Below, in pieces: positions 19,871 to 28,633 of a DNA stretch of 64,000 nucleotides. Positions within the stretch are counted from its first letter, which is position 1. The number at the start of each line of letters is the position of its first letter. This DNA comes from Vibrio sp. ED004 (GTDB lineage: Bacteria > Pseudomonadota > Gammaproteobacteria > Enterobacterales > Vibrionaceae). The position numbers and the translations under genes are program-made. The stretch covers positions 620,001 through 684,000 of the forward strand of contig NZ_CP066150.1 in assembly GCF_023206395.1 (NCBI RefSeq). Reading direction: 5' to 3'. Below the pieces are notes generated by a model that was not told the origin of the DNA, ran no database searches, and was given only the letters and a program-made list of their open reading frames with translations.

Positions 19871-20989
19871 ATGAAAGCAATTGGACTGATTATTGATAAG
19901 GCGCACTTAGATCGTAAGCGTGTGGTTTTGAGCGAAGCGGAAGATCCTCGTGTACTCAAGGCTGCACGATTAGCGATAGATAAACAGCTCGCTTATATCA
20001 CGCTGGTGGGCGATGAAAAGGCGATTATCGAAGCCGCTCAGTTGCATCATATTAACCTTGCGGGCATTCATATTGTTTCACCACAAACATCAGCACTGAA
20101 AGCTGTGTTGGCTGAACGACTGTATGAGTTAAGAAAAGCCAAAGGCATGACTTATGAAGATGCATTGGAGAAGGTCAAAGACCCACTGATTTTTGCCAAC
20201 TTGATGGTAAGAGAAGGGCTGGTCGACGGCACGGTCAATGGCGCGGTTTATACCACGTCAGATGTGGTGCGAGCTGCGCTGCAGATCATCGGGCCAGCGC
20301 CAGACAGTGAATTAGTATCGAGCTTCTTTTTAATGATGTTGTGCGAGCCTTTCCATAACCTTAAAGGAGGCATGATTTTCAGTGATTGTGGCTTGGTGAT
20401 TAACCCCAATGAAACCGAGCTTGCATCAATTGCAGTGGCGGCATCAAACAGTGCACAAACGCTGTTGATGGAAGAACCGAAAGTGGCAATGTTGTCGTTT
20501 TCGACCAATGGCAGTGCCAAACACGAATCAGTCGATAAGGTGCGTAATGCCGCCCAGTTAGTGAAGCAACGTTGCCCCGGAATTGCGGTTGATCAGGATG
20601 TTCAACTCGACGCGGCGATTGTCACTGAAATAGCAGCGAAAAAATTGCCCGATTCCGAGGTGAAGGGCGAGTCTAACGTGTTGATATTTCCTAACTTAGA
20701 AGCTGGCAATATCGGTTACAAGCTTGCTGAAAGGCTAGGTGGTGCGGTCGCGATTGGTCCGTTGTTGCAAGGGCTGAATCAACCCGCCAATGATTTATCC
20801 AGAGGGTGCAGTGCCGAAGATATCTTTAATGTAATCGCGGTGACTGCCGTGCAAGCACAGCAAAGTAAAACGGCAAATCCAACGACGGATATTGAAGCTG
20901 GTGCTCAAAAAGCTCCAGAAGATCAAAACGCAAAAGAAGAGCAAGAAGCTAAAGAGAGAGAAGAATCAAAATTTGAGTTTAGGTACTAA
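19871..20989 (+). CDS. pta: Phosphate acetyltransferase
   Basis: Converts acetyl phosphate plus CoA to acetyl-CoA plus phosphate, taking the acetyl phosphate made by Xsc. The catalytic PTA domain occupies about residues 10-335 (VVLSEAEDPRVLKAA, NLMVREGLVDGTVNGAVYTTSDVVRAALQ, MLSFSTNGSAKHES, PNLEAGNIGYKLAERLGG). This is the short single-domain form typical of sulfonate degradation clusters, not the large housekeeping Pta. About 35 extra C-terminal residues are rich in Glu, Lys and Gln (ending KFEFRY) and are not part of the usual fold. It is divergent from iclR and followed 58 bp later by a TauE-type exporter, probably in one operon. Confidence 0.94.
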   Translation: MKAIGLIIDKAHLDRKRVVLSEAEDPRVLKAARLAIDKQLAYITLVGDEKAIIEAAQLHHINLAGIHIVSPQTSALKAVLAERLYELRKAKGMTYEDALEKVKDPLIFANLMVREGLVDGTVNGAVYTTSDVVRAALQIIGPAPDSELVSSFFLMMLCEPFHNLKGGMIFSDCGLVINPNETELASIAVAASNSAQTLLMEEPKVAMLSFSTNGSAKHESVDKVRNAAQLVKQRCPGIAVDQDVQLDAAIVTEIAAKKLPDSEVKGESNVLIFPNLEAGNIGYKLAERLGGAVAIGPLLQGLNQPANDLSRGCSAEDIFNVIAVTAVQAQQSKTANPTTDIEAGAQKAPEDQNAKEEQEAKEREESKFEFRY

Positions 20990-21047
20990 GGCTCAAACTT
21001 AAAGCTCGCACTCATACTAAGTAAAAAACACCTAATTAGGATTGCCA

Positions 21048-21815
21048 ATGGAGTTACCTGTTTTACTCGCCATTCTTGCCACCATTGCGGTAGGTACCTA
21101 TTTCCAAACCGTCACGGGGTTTGGGCTTGGTATCATAGTGATTGGTCTTACGGTCAGTCTTAATCTGGTTTCGTTGCCCGTGATTGCCGCCGTGGTCAGT
21201 ATCGTGACCTTGTTTAATTGTTTGGTCGCGTTGATGGGTAAGCCGCTGCTTGGGGAACTCAAGATTCTGGTGGTGTTGGTGATCGGTATTATCCCCGGCG
21301 TGTCACTTGGGGTGTTTTTACTGGACGAGTTGAGCGAGTCGGCGACGCATATTCTGCGAGGGCTATTGGGGGCAATGGTGTTATTCGCAGGTCTGAGCTT
21401 TATGTTCAAACCTAAAACTAGAAAAGACCGCTCGGCAACCGTGTCGTTTTTGTTATCTGGCTTTAGCTCTGGCTTAGCGGGAGGGTTGTTTGGGATGGCG
21501 GGTCCACCAATTGTGTATCACCTCTATCGACAGCCTTTTACGCTCGATCTGGTACGAAGTACATTGCTGATGGTGTTCGCTTGTACGTCGATGTCTCGTA
21601 CCGTCAATGTCTACGCGGCAGGTGACATGGAAGCGAGCATACTGTGGTTGTCTGCGATTGCCGTTCCCTTGGTGGCGCTTGTCACTATGTTTGCTCGGCG
21701 CTTCCCGCCGCCATTGTCGAATGACCAACTCAGAAAGTTAGTATTTATGGTGTTGATGTTGATTGGTGGGTATTTGATGGCTGTTTCTGCGTGGGCGTTG
21801 TTTGGCTTTTCGTAA
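21048..21815 (+). CDS. TauE/SafE-family sulfite (sulfonate) exporter
   Basis: Integral membrane protein of the TSUP family, about 255 residues with seven to eight hydrophobic segments and the family N-terminal FQTVTGFGLGIIVI motif plus the mid-protein SGLAGGLFGMAGPPIVYHLY repeat of that motif. In taurine clusters such proteins are proposed to export the sulfite released by Xsc, which fits the position right after pta. I use ATG at 21048, with AGG seven bases upstream, rather than a TTG six bases earlier. It is convergent with the cobT-like gene. Confidence 0.88.
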   Translation: MELPVLLAILATIAVGTYFQTVTGFGLGIIVIGLTVSLNLVSLPVIAAVVSIVTLFNCLVALMGKPLLGELKILVVLVIGIIPGVSLGVFLLDELSESATHILRGLLGAMVLFAGLSFMFKPKTRKDRSATVSFLLSGFSSGLAGGLFGMAGPPIVYHLYRQPFTLDLVRSTLLMVFACTSMSRTVNVYAAGDMEASILWLSAIAVPLVALVTMFARRFPPPLSNDQLRKLVFMVLMLIGGYLMAVSAWALFGFS

Positions 21816-21866
21816 AACCACTTTCGGCAAAGGAGGCTAGTGATTCGCTAGCCTAAGCCTCTCTGT

Positions 21867-23588
21867 TTAAACACGCTTTAGCATCTCAAAGATACTCCTA
21901 GATAATCCAAACAAGCAGCTTTCCTGTACATCTAAAGTAATGTTACTGCGGTAGTACGGGCTTAAATCGACGTCCATTCCCACGCCATGAATCTCAATAC
22001 CATTTTTGGTCGACTCACGCTCAATCACTTGTTTGAGATGGTTATCCAAATAGAACTGATCATTGGCTGTGCTGGTGGCGGTATCCATCGGACAGCCGTC
22101 TGAGAACACAATCAACACCTTTCGCTGTGCGCTATGTTGCTGCAAGCGCTGGCTAGCGAACTGAACCGCTTCTCCATCAATCCCTTCTTTAAAGATGTCT
22201 GCTTTGCGAAGACTGGCAATGCCAAGGCGAGAGCGTCTCCAGTGGGTATCAAAATCCTTAAACACAATGTGTCGAACTTCGTTTAAACGGCCTGGGTGTT
22301 TCGGTTGACCTTGCTTGAGCCACTGTCGATAGACCTTGCCACCATTCCAGTTGTTGGTGGTGAAGCCGATAATCTCGAAAGGGATATTGGCGAGTCCAAC
22401 GGATTTGAGAATCGTATCCATCAGTAGACTCAGTTTGTGACTGTGTTTTTGCATTGACCCTGAGCAGTCCATTAGAAACGTGATGGCACATTGATGAGAT
22501 GCGCCAATCTCTGGCTGATAAAAGACAGTACGATCCAACGGCGAAGTGATGAGCTTGGTGATCGTAGTGGCGTTAACAATGCCTTCTTCTAAATGATCCT
22601 GACGTCGGTTCCTTTGTGGCGTGGCAACAAAGCTGGTGAGTATAGCGGCCAAGCGGCGAGTGTTTACTTGTCTCGCCATGATGTCATCGGTGAGCTTTTG
22701 TCTCAGTTCGAGTAATAGGGCGCGCCTGACGAGTTTGTCTGCCGCGATCACTTGGTCAAATTCTGAATTAAAGACCTGATAATTGGCACCCGACAGTTCA
22801 AACACCTTGCTGCTGCCTGTGATGTCGGTATCGACGTCTTCATCTTGAATGTCGCTATCAACGATAAGGGCAAGTTGCGCGAGGATTTTGATGTCTTCTT
22901 CAACCGTAGGTGTCGGCGAGTTATTACTCTCTTGTTTTTGGTTGATGAGTTCTTGCGCTAAAGAGGCGAGTTCATTGGCGCAGTGAGCAAATTGCTGTTG
23001 GTTTACTCGATATTCCTTCAAGCGTTTCAGGCTACTTCCGAAAATAGGCACGATGCCCGCACGAGTTGATTCAATGGTTTCAGCAATCGGCTCTGAAACT
23101 GGAACACCGGTTAAGCGGGTATGGATAACCTGCATCAGTGTGAACAGCAACATACCAATTCGTGATTCAGTAAAGCCATTCTGATGGTACTGATCACTCC
23201 AATACGCAAAGTTGAACTGAATACTCTTAGTCACGCCTTTTAGGTAAGACGGGACTTGTGACTCGATTCGTACCTGTTCGCAAAAATCATATAACAGACG
23301 TTCGACTTCGTTTGTTGGTCGTAATGAATAGTGAAGATCAGTATCTGAAAACAATAGTCTCAGTGCCGATGAATCGATCTTGCCTTGCATTGAGAGCTTG
23401 CTGTTTGTTAACTCATGGCGAGACACAAAGGTGAGATCGTTGGTGTGTGCAGACTGATAATAGCAGGGGCTATTGCCGTTATAGAGACGCTCTCCCCGAT
23501 AATTCAGGTTCAATTCTCCACTGATCGCTCTAGCGACAGACACACCAAGGTCGAGGATCTTTTTCTGCTGAGAAGAAACATTGGCCAT
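21867..23588 (-). CDS. CobT-like von Willebrand factor A domain protein
   Basis: A 573-residue protein resembling the CobT subunit of aerobic cobaltochelatase. The N-terminal two thirds are helical and variable. The C-terminal VWA domain (about residues 365-573) has the metal-ion-dependent adhesion site DCSGSM near residue 374 and the CobT-typical FSDGCPMDTATS near 485. It starts 3 bp after the upstream AAA+ gene stops, so they are co-transcribed. In cobaltochelatase CobS-CobT is an AAA+/VWA chaperone complex that drives metal insertion by CobN, but no cobN or corrin genes are visible here. A maturation or activation role for an enzyme of this taurine cluster is more plausible. This is inference. 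Confidence 0.82.
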   Translation of the reverse strand: MANVSSQQKKILDLGVSVARAISGELNLNYRGERLYNGNSPCYYQSAHTNDLTFVSRHELTNSKLSMQGKIDSSALRLLFSDTDLHYSLRPTNEVERLLYDFCEQVRIESQVPSYLKGVTKSIQFNFAYWSDQYHQNGFTESRIGMLLFTLMQVIHTRLTGVPVSEPIAETIESTRAGIVPIFGSSLKRLKEYRVNQQQFAHCANELASLAQELINQKQESNNSPTPTVEEDIKILAQLALIVDSDIQDEDVDTDITGSSKVFELSGANYQVFNSEFDQVIAADKLVRRALLLELRQKLTDDIMARQVNTRRLAAILTSFVATPQRNRRQDHLEEGIVNATTITKLITSPLDRTVFYQPEIGASHQCAITFLMDCSGSMQKHSHKLSLLMDTILKSVGLANIPFEIIGFTTNNWNGGKVYRQWLKQGQPKHPGRLNEVRHIVFKDFDTHWRRSRLGIASLRKADIFKEGIDGEAVQFASQRLQQHSAQRKVLIVFSDGCPMDTATSTANDQFYLDNHLKQVIERESTKNGIEIHGVGMDVDLSPYYRSNITLDVQESCLFGLSRSIFEMLKRV

Positions 23589-23591
23589 GGT

Positions 23592-24572
23592 TTACGACTC
23601 CGACTGCGCATAACTCTGAGTAGGCGTTTCTAGGGCCTCACCAAAGCAGCGGAAGTAATATTCGTTTACCAACTCTTTCTCTTCGTCTTCACAACGGTTT
23701 AGGAATGAAAGCCTAAATGCCGTGGCTACGTTATCGAATATTCGGATATTTTCGGCCCATGTAATCACGGTTCTCGGAGACATTACCGTCGACAAATCAC
23801 CTGCTCTAAAACCATTTCGCGTTAAACCAGCGGTTGCGATCATTTTCTCAACTAATTGCTGACCACTTTCATTGTTCAGCTCTGGGCGCTTTGATAACAC
23901 GATCTTGATTTCATGTTGCGGATCTAAATAGTTAAGCGTGGCGATGATGTTCCATCGGTCAAGTTGGCTATGGTTAAGCACCTGAGTACCGGAATACAAA
24001 CCCGAGAAATTACCCAAACCAAGTGTGTTACAGGTAGCAAAGAGGCGGAAAGAAGGGTGAGGCGTGATCACTCGGTTTTGCTCTAAAGAGGTGTATTTGC
24101 CGTCTTGCTCTAAGAGTTGTTGAATCACAAACATCACATCTGGTCGTCCTGCATCGTATTCGTCTAATACCAGAGCGATGGGCTGCTGGATGCTTTGCGG
24201 AAGAATGCCTTCTTTAAACTCTGTCACCTGCATTCCATCTTTAATGACGATGCTGTCCTTTCCTATGAAATCCAATCGGCTTAAGTGCCCGTCTAGGTTG
24301 ATCCTCAAACACGGCCAGTTCAATCTCGCGGCGATTTGCTCAATGTGGGAAGACTTGCCCGTTCCGTGTGTACCTTGTATCAACGTGCGGCGATTAGAGG
24401 TGAAGCCCGCCAATATCGCTAGCGTTACTTCAGGATCAAAACAGTAGTTAGGATCGACCTTGGGTACATACTCTCCCGCATGCTCAAACGCCAATACCGT
24501 TAGGTTGCTGTCGATGCCAAAACACTCTCTCACACTTACTGCTTGCGTTGGTATCAATTCCGCATCATTCAT
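23592..24572 (-). CDS. CobS-like AAA+ ATPase (MoxR/CobS type)
   Basis: A 326-residue AAA+ ATPase like cobaltochelatase CobS. Walker A GTHGTGKS is at residues 67-74, Walker B IALVLDEYDAGRPDVM near 131, and sensor-like FATCNTLGLGN near 178. The N-terminal CFGIDSNLTVLAF segment is characteristic of CobS. It is divergent from xsc across 265 bp and immediately upstream of the VWA partner. The pair resembles other AAA+/VWA metalloenzyme-activating couples (CobS/CobT, NorQ/NorD, CbbQ/CbbO). Without CobN its client is unknown; the taurine dehydrogenase encoded nearby is a candidate. Confidence 0.85.
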   Translation of the reverse strand: MNDAELIPTQAVSVRECFGIDSNLTVLAFEHAGEYVPKVDPNYCFDPEVTLAILAGFTSNRRTLIQGTHGTGKSSHIEQIAARLNWPCLRINLDGHLSRLDFIGKDSIVIKDGMQVTEFKEGILPQSIQQPIALVLDEYDAGRPDVMFVIQQLLEQDGKYTSLEQNRVITPHPSFRLFATCNTLGLGNFSGLYSGTQVLNHSQLDRWNIIATLNYLDPQHEIKIVLSKRPELNNESGQQLVEKMIATAGLTRNGFRAGDLSTVMSPRTVITWAENIRIFDNVATAFRLSFLNRCEDEEKELVNEYYFRCFGEALETPTQSYAQSES

Positions 24573-24706
24573 TTTTCTTCTCTCTTAATAGCTTCCATTG
24601 ACTGCCGCGATGGGCGATATGTCATCGATTATTAACAGCTCACTCTAAGTTAACGGCACTTTTTGTACAAAAAACTATCAATAATGTGATCCAGTTTTAT
24701 TAATTA

Positions 24707-24797
24707 GAATGAATTGTTCCAATTTAACATAAAAAGTTGACGCGCAAAAAATCTACTACTAAGGTGAAAATGAATTCGAAAAAGAGACAATTCATTC
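24707..24797. promoter_or_regulatory. Spaced inverted repeat in the cobS-xsc promoter region
   Basis: GAATGAATTGT (24707-24717) and its exact complement ACAATTCATTC (24787-24797) are separated by 69 bp in the divergent cobS/xsc region, the second arm ending 40 bp before xsc. The left arm extends to GAATGAATTGTTCC, whose complement carries the GGAACAATT core also found before pta. They are plausible paired operators for looping control. Confidence 0.4.
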
Positions 24798-24837
24798 CGA
24801 AAAATGAAATTTTGGTTAACTCAAGGAGAATGGAAGA

Positions 24838-26649
24838 ATGAGTGAGCAAGAAAAACGTACGGTTGTTTCCGGCACAGTAACAATGACACCATCAGAAGCG
24901 TTCGTTGAAACTATGGTTGCTAATGATGTTACTGACATGTTCGGCATCATGGGGTCAGCATTTATGGACGCAATGGATATCTTTGCTCCAGCTGGCATTC
25001 GATTGGTCCCAGTGGTACACGAGCAAGGTGCTGCTCACATGGCAGATGGCTACTCTCGTGTATCTGGTCGCCATGGTGTGGTTATCGGGCAGAATGGCCC
25101 AGGTATTAGTAACTGTGTAACTGCGATTGCAGCGGCATTCTGGGCACACAGCCCGGTCGTGATTGTGACGCCAGAGACTGGTACTAAAACAATGGGCTTA
25201 GGTGGTTTCCAAGAGTGTAACCAACTTCCAATGTTCCAAGAGTTTACTAAGTATCAAGGACACGTAACGCACCCAGACCGTATGGCGGAATACACGGGCC
25301 GATGCTTTGACCGCGCAATGAGCGAAATGGGTCCGACTCAACTGAATATCCCACGTGATTATTTCTACGGCGAAACTCAAACCGAGATCCCTAAGCCAGC
25401 GCGTTTAGACCGTGGCCCGGGTGGTGAGAAGTCTCTGAATGAAGCGGCAGACCTAATTGCTGAAGCGAAATTCCCAGTCATCATTTCTGGTGGCGGCGTG
25501 GTAATGGCTGATGCAGTTCAAGAGTGTGCGGCATTGGCAGAAAGACTAGGCGCACCCGTAGTAAACAGCTACCTACACAATGACTCTTTCCCTGCTAGCC
25601 ACCCATTATGGTGTGGTCCTTTAGGCTACCAAGGTTCGAAAGCAGCAATGAAGTTGATGGCTCAAGCGGATGTGGTTATCGCTTTGGGTACACGTCTTGG
25701 TCCATTCGGTACTTTGCCTCAACATGGCATGGATTACTGGCCGAAAGACGCGAAAATCATCCAGATCGATGCAGACAACAAGATGCTTGGCCTCGTTAAG
25801 AAGATCTCTGTTGGTATCTGTGGCGACGCAAAAGCAGCGGCTGTGGCATTAGCTGAAAGACTGGAAGGTCGTGCACTGTTGTGTGATGACAATAAAGGTG
25901 CTCGCCAAGACACAGTGGCAACAGAAAAAGCGTTGTGGGAAAAAGAGCTTGATGAGTGGACGCACGAACGTGACTCGTTCAGCTTGGATATGATTGAAGA
26001 AAACTCGCATGAGACTCCGTTCTCTGGTGGCGAATATTTACACCCACGCCAAGTACTGCGTGAACTAGAAAAAGCGATGCCAGAAGACGTTATGGTCTCA
26101 ACGGATATCGGTAACATCAACTCGGTGGCAAATAGCTACTTACGCTTTGAAAAACCACGTAGCTTCTTTGCGGCAATGAGTTTCGGTAACTGTGGTTACG
26201 CGTTCCCGACCATCATTGGTGCGAAAGCGGCAGCTCCTCATCGTCCAGCTATTTCTTATGCAGGCGACGGTGCGTGGGGCATGAGCTTGATGGAGACCAT
26301 GACATGTGTTCGTCATAACATTCCAGTGACAGCCGTGGTATTCCACAACCGTCAATGGGGAGCAGAGAAGAAGAACCAAGTCGACTTCTACAACCGACGC
26401 TTCGTTGCTGGTGAACTGGACAACCAAAGCTTTGCGGAAATCGCACGAGCAATGGGCGCTGAAGGTATCACGGTTGATCAGCTAGAAGATGTAGGTCCAA
26501 CTCTGCAAAAAGCCATCGATATGCAAATGAACGAAGGCAAAACAACCATCATTGAAATCATGTGTACTCAGGAATTGGGCGACCCGTTCCGCCGAGATGC
26601 ACTATCAACGCCGGTTCGTTTCCTAGATAAGTACAAAGACTACGTATAA
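24838..26649 (+). CDS. xsc: Sulfoacetaldehyde acetyltransferase
   Basis: Thiamine-diphosphate enzyme that turns sulfoacetaldehyde and phosphate into acetyl phosphate and sulfite, the desulfonation step of taurine breakdown. At 603 residues it has the size of Xsc and reads as a member throughout: MTPSEAFVETMVANDVTDMFGIMGSAFMDAMDIF at the N-terminus, the ThDP-activating glutamate in HEQGAAHMADGYSRV (near residue 62), and the ThDP/Mg motif GDGAWGMSLMETMTCVRHNIPVTAVVFHN near 478. A clean AAGGAG ribosome-binding site precedes the ATG. It is divergent from the CobS-like gene and upstream of tauXY-TRAP genes, with a structured 3' region and an FRG gene between. Confidence 0.97.
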   Translation: MSEQEKRTVVSGTVTMTPSEAFVETMVANDVTDMFGIMGSAFMDAMDIFAPAGIRLVPVVHEQGAAHMADGYSRVSGRHGVVIGQNGPGISNCVTAIAAAFWAHSPVVIVTPETGTKTMGLGGFQECNQLPMFQEFTKYQGHVTHPDRMAEYTGRCFDRAMSEMGPTQLNIPRDYFYGETQTEIPKPARLDRGPGGEKSLNEAADLIAEAKFPVIISGGGVVMADAVQECAALAERLGAPVVNSYLHNDSFPASHPLWCGPLGYQGSKAAMKLMAQADVVIALGTRLGPFGTLPQHGMDYWPKDAKIIQIDADNKMLGLVKKISVGICGDAKAAAVALAERLEGRALLCDDNKGARQDTVATEKALWEKELDEWTHERDSFSLDMIEENSHETPFSGGEYLHPRQVLRELEKAMPEDVMVSTDIGNINSVANSYLRFEKPRSFFAAMSFGNCGYAFPTIIGAKAAAPHRPAISYAGDGAWGMSLMETMTCVRHNIPVTAVVFHNRQWGAEKKNQVDFYNRRFVAGELDNQSFAEIARAMGAEGITVDQLEDVGPTLQKAIDMQMNEGKTTIIEIMCTQELGDPFRRDALSTPVRFLDKYKDYV

Positions 26650-26659
26650 GTCATAGGAA

Positions 26660-26726
26660 GTTTGCCCGACCAAAACCGTCTCGTGAATGCTAGATAAAGA
26701 GTTATCGAGAATGTGGTTGGGCAAAC
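26660..26726 (+). other. Long-armed hairpin after xsc
   Basis: GTTTGCCCGACCA (26660-26672) pairs with TGGTTGGGCAAAC (26714-26726; one G:U), enclosing an inner CTCG/CGAG stem. There is no T-run directly after it. It could be a 3'-end stabiliser, weak terminator or attenuator between xsc and the genes downstream. Confidence 0.6.
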
Positions 26727-27078
26727 AAATTAAGCTCTAACACTAGCCACTAATTTTAAATTGGATGATGAAACAGAACGGGTCAACGACCGAGTTGTTT
26801 TTAAAGATTCTTAATAGTGCAGATATCTAAGTATTGGGTCATATATTTCTATTATTTCGCTCTAAATATTAGAGCCCTAATGAAATAACCAAGGTGAATA
26901 GGTGTTCGGTTTCATTAATAGAGACTTATCAATAATTATTATGAGTTGCTTTTAAATAGTAATTACCGATAAGTCGATAGAGTTATTAGACTTTAGTCTG
27001 TGTATTTTATTACACGTCAGTTTTTAACGAATAAATTTTAATTTAGTTATTTATATTGTCGAGTGGTTGGAACCAAAT
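26727..27078. other. AT-rich non-coding stretch before FRG gene
   Basis: About 350 bp, visibly AT-rich, without a credible ORF. It presumably contains the promoter of the FRG-domain gene. No clear repeats or operator sites were identified. Confidence 0.5.
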
Positions 27079-27885
27079 ATGAACAATAAACGTTATATCA
27101 GCACACTCGGAGAACTGTATAAAATAATCGATTCATTAATGACTGAATGCAGTGACCAACTTGGTTTGATGTATAACGTGTGTGATTATGAAAATAATAA
27201 TCTAATGCCAAGTTTAGGGCGTTCCAATCGTAAGAACATACGCCGTGTCGAACAAGAGCTGCTTTCAACGGTGAGAGTTTACGGTGGTCACTCGCTGAGT
27301 TCTAACGACATAAATGACTGGTTATTGATGTGTTTAGCCAAGAAGCAGGGCTTTCCCACCCGCTTACTGGAATGGACCGATAACCTGTTAAATGCGCTTT
27401 GGTCGGTGTGTCACAGCCAAAGTAAAGACTGCATAAACATAATTCAAGCTATTGATTATCAGAGGGTTAGTGTTTTTCACTCGCCGTGTGATCTCAACAA
27501 AACTCAGATATTTAATGTGGCGGATTGCGATCAGCAAGAGCCACGTAAGGACAAGTGGTATTCCATTCACCCATTTAAGGAAGGTGGCAATGATGCCATT
27601 CAGCCTTTGTACGATGAGAAAGAATATTCAAACGGTCTAGTGTCCGTTCATATTCTTCCATCAGTGAAAGTAAACCTGATAAAGGAGTTAATATCCATGA
27701 ACGTTTTAAATGAACCGACAGAGTATGTCGAAGAGAAACTAACGGATTTAAAAAACGAAGCACATGCAGATAACAACCAAGTCATAAATAAAGGTGACGG
27801 CAATATCGAATTGCAAGTTAATACTCATGATCGTCAACTTGAACAGTATGGTCGAAAGTATCATCAAGACTTTGATTTCGACTAA
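27079..27885 (+). CDS. FRG-domain protein
   Basis: A 268-residue protein with an FRG domain (named for its Phe-Arg-Gly motif). The recognisable parts are LMPSLGRSNRKNI near residue 46 and WLLMCLAKKQGFPTRLLEWTDNLLNALW near 89, corresponding to the family's QHxGxPTRLLDWT-type block. The eponymous N-terminal motif is degenerate here (Asn-Val-Cys-Asp region). I chose ATG at 27079 over a TTG four codons earlier. The gene is AT-rich relative to its neighbours and separates xsc from tauX, suggesting insertion by transfer. FRG proteins are often found near mobile or defence genes; biochemical function is unknown. Confidence 0.75.
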   Translation: MNNKRYISTLGELYKIIDSLMTECSDQLGLMYNVCDYENNNLMPSLGRSNRKNIRRVEQELLSTVRVYGGHSLSSNDINDWLLMCLAKKQGFPTRLLEWTDNLLNALWSVCHSQSKDCINIIQAIDYQRVSVFHSPCDLNKTQIFNVADCDQQEPRKDKWYSIHPFKEGGNDAIQPLYDEKEYSNGLVSVHILPSVKVNLIKELISMNVLNEPTEYVEEKLTDLKNEAHADNNQVINKGDGNIELQVNTHDRQLEQYGRKYHQDFDFD

Positions 27886-27895
27886 AGGCTAACAC

Positions 27896-27956
27896 GTTCT
27901 AATTTAATTATACCTCTTATATCGTGAGCGAAAAATCGAGTAATTAAAATTAGAAC
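27896..27956. repeat. Near-perfect 15/16-bp inverted repeat after FRG gene
   Basis: GTTCTAATTTAATTA (27896-27910) is matched by TAATTAAAATTAGAAC (27941-27956), differing by one T in length. It begins 10 bp after the FRG stop codon. It could be a weak terminator or a footprint of acquisition of the FRG gene. Confidence 0.65.
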
Positions 27957-28147
27957 ACTAATTAATTTATAAAAAGATGAAATCTGTGAGCTTAGAGATT
28001 GTTTATAACCTAACTCGAAGTTAGAGTGACGAACCTTGTTATCAAGTTGTTAAATTTTCACAGATCTAGTTTAAACACTCTAATAAAAAAGTGGCGCAAA
28101 GCTACTGAAATTTAAACCAATAACGAAAACATAAAGGATTCTGGAAT

Positions 28148-28585
28148 ATGAATATGCAAACCAATGCAGCGACATTCGTGCTGGAAAACCAAGTCGATAC
28201 CGCCTTTTTACAGTCTTTTAGTGATGCGTGGAATAACCATGATATTGAAGCGCTGATGTCTTTCATGACAGAAGACTGTGTATTCCACACAGTGGCAGGA
28301 GAAGGCTTGCTTGGAAACACTATCGAAGGGTACGAAGCGGTTCGAAATAGCTTTGAGTTGGTTTGGCAGAACTTTCCAGATGCGGCTTGGAGCGACCCTG
28401 TCCACTTTGTATGCGGTGACCGCGCAGTGAGTGAATCAACGTTTTCTGCGACGAACCCAGATGGCAGCGTCATCGAAGCTCGCATGGTCGACGTGTTTAC
28501 TCTGAAAGATGGAAAAATCAGCGTAAAAAATGCCTTCCGTAAAACACGACCTCTTTTGACTCCTAACAACACTCCCAAGAGCTAG
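28148..28585 (+). CDS. tauX: Taurine dehydrogenase small subunit-like (NTF2/SnoaL fold)
   Basis: A 145-residue single-domain NTF2/SnoaL-like protein (FSDAWNNHDIEALMSFMTEDCVFH start of the cone fold; ARMVDVFTLKDGKISVKNAFRKTRP end). It precedes an FAD amine oxidoreductase by 48 bp. The known taurine dehydrogenase TauXY of Paracoccus and Rhodobacter pairs a small TauX with the flavoprotein TauY beside TRAP genes tauKLM; the same order here supports tauX. The subunit's chemical role is not established. No signal peptide is evident. Confidence 0.75.
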   Translation: MNMQTNAATFVLENQVDTAFLQSFSDAWNNHDIEALMSFMTEDCVFHTVAGEGLLGNTIEGYEAVRNSFELVWQNFPDAAWSDPVHFVCGDRAVSESTFSATNPDGSVIEARMVDVFTLKDGKISVKNAFRKTRPLLTPNNTPKS

Positions 28586-28633
28586 ACACGAAACCACAAC
28601 CCGTTCACGTGTTATGACTAGGAGAGTCGAATT

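Noticed and set aside
21867..24572. CobS/CobT as part of cobalamin biosynthesis
   Set aside because: No CobN or corrin genes are nearby and the context is taurine degradation.
28102..28578. Antisense 158-residue ORF over tauX
   Set aside because: tauX is recognisable with RBS and operon context; the antisense ORF is a shadow.
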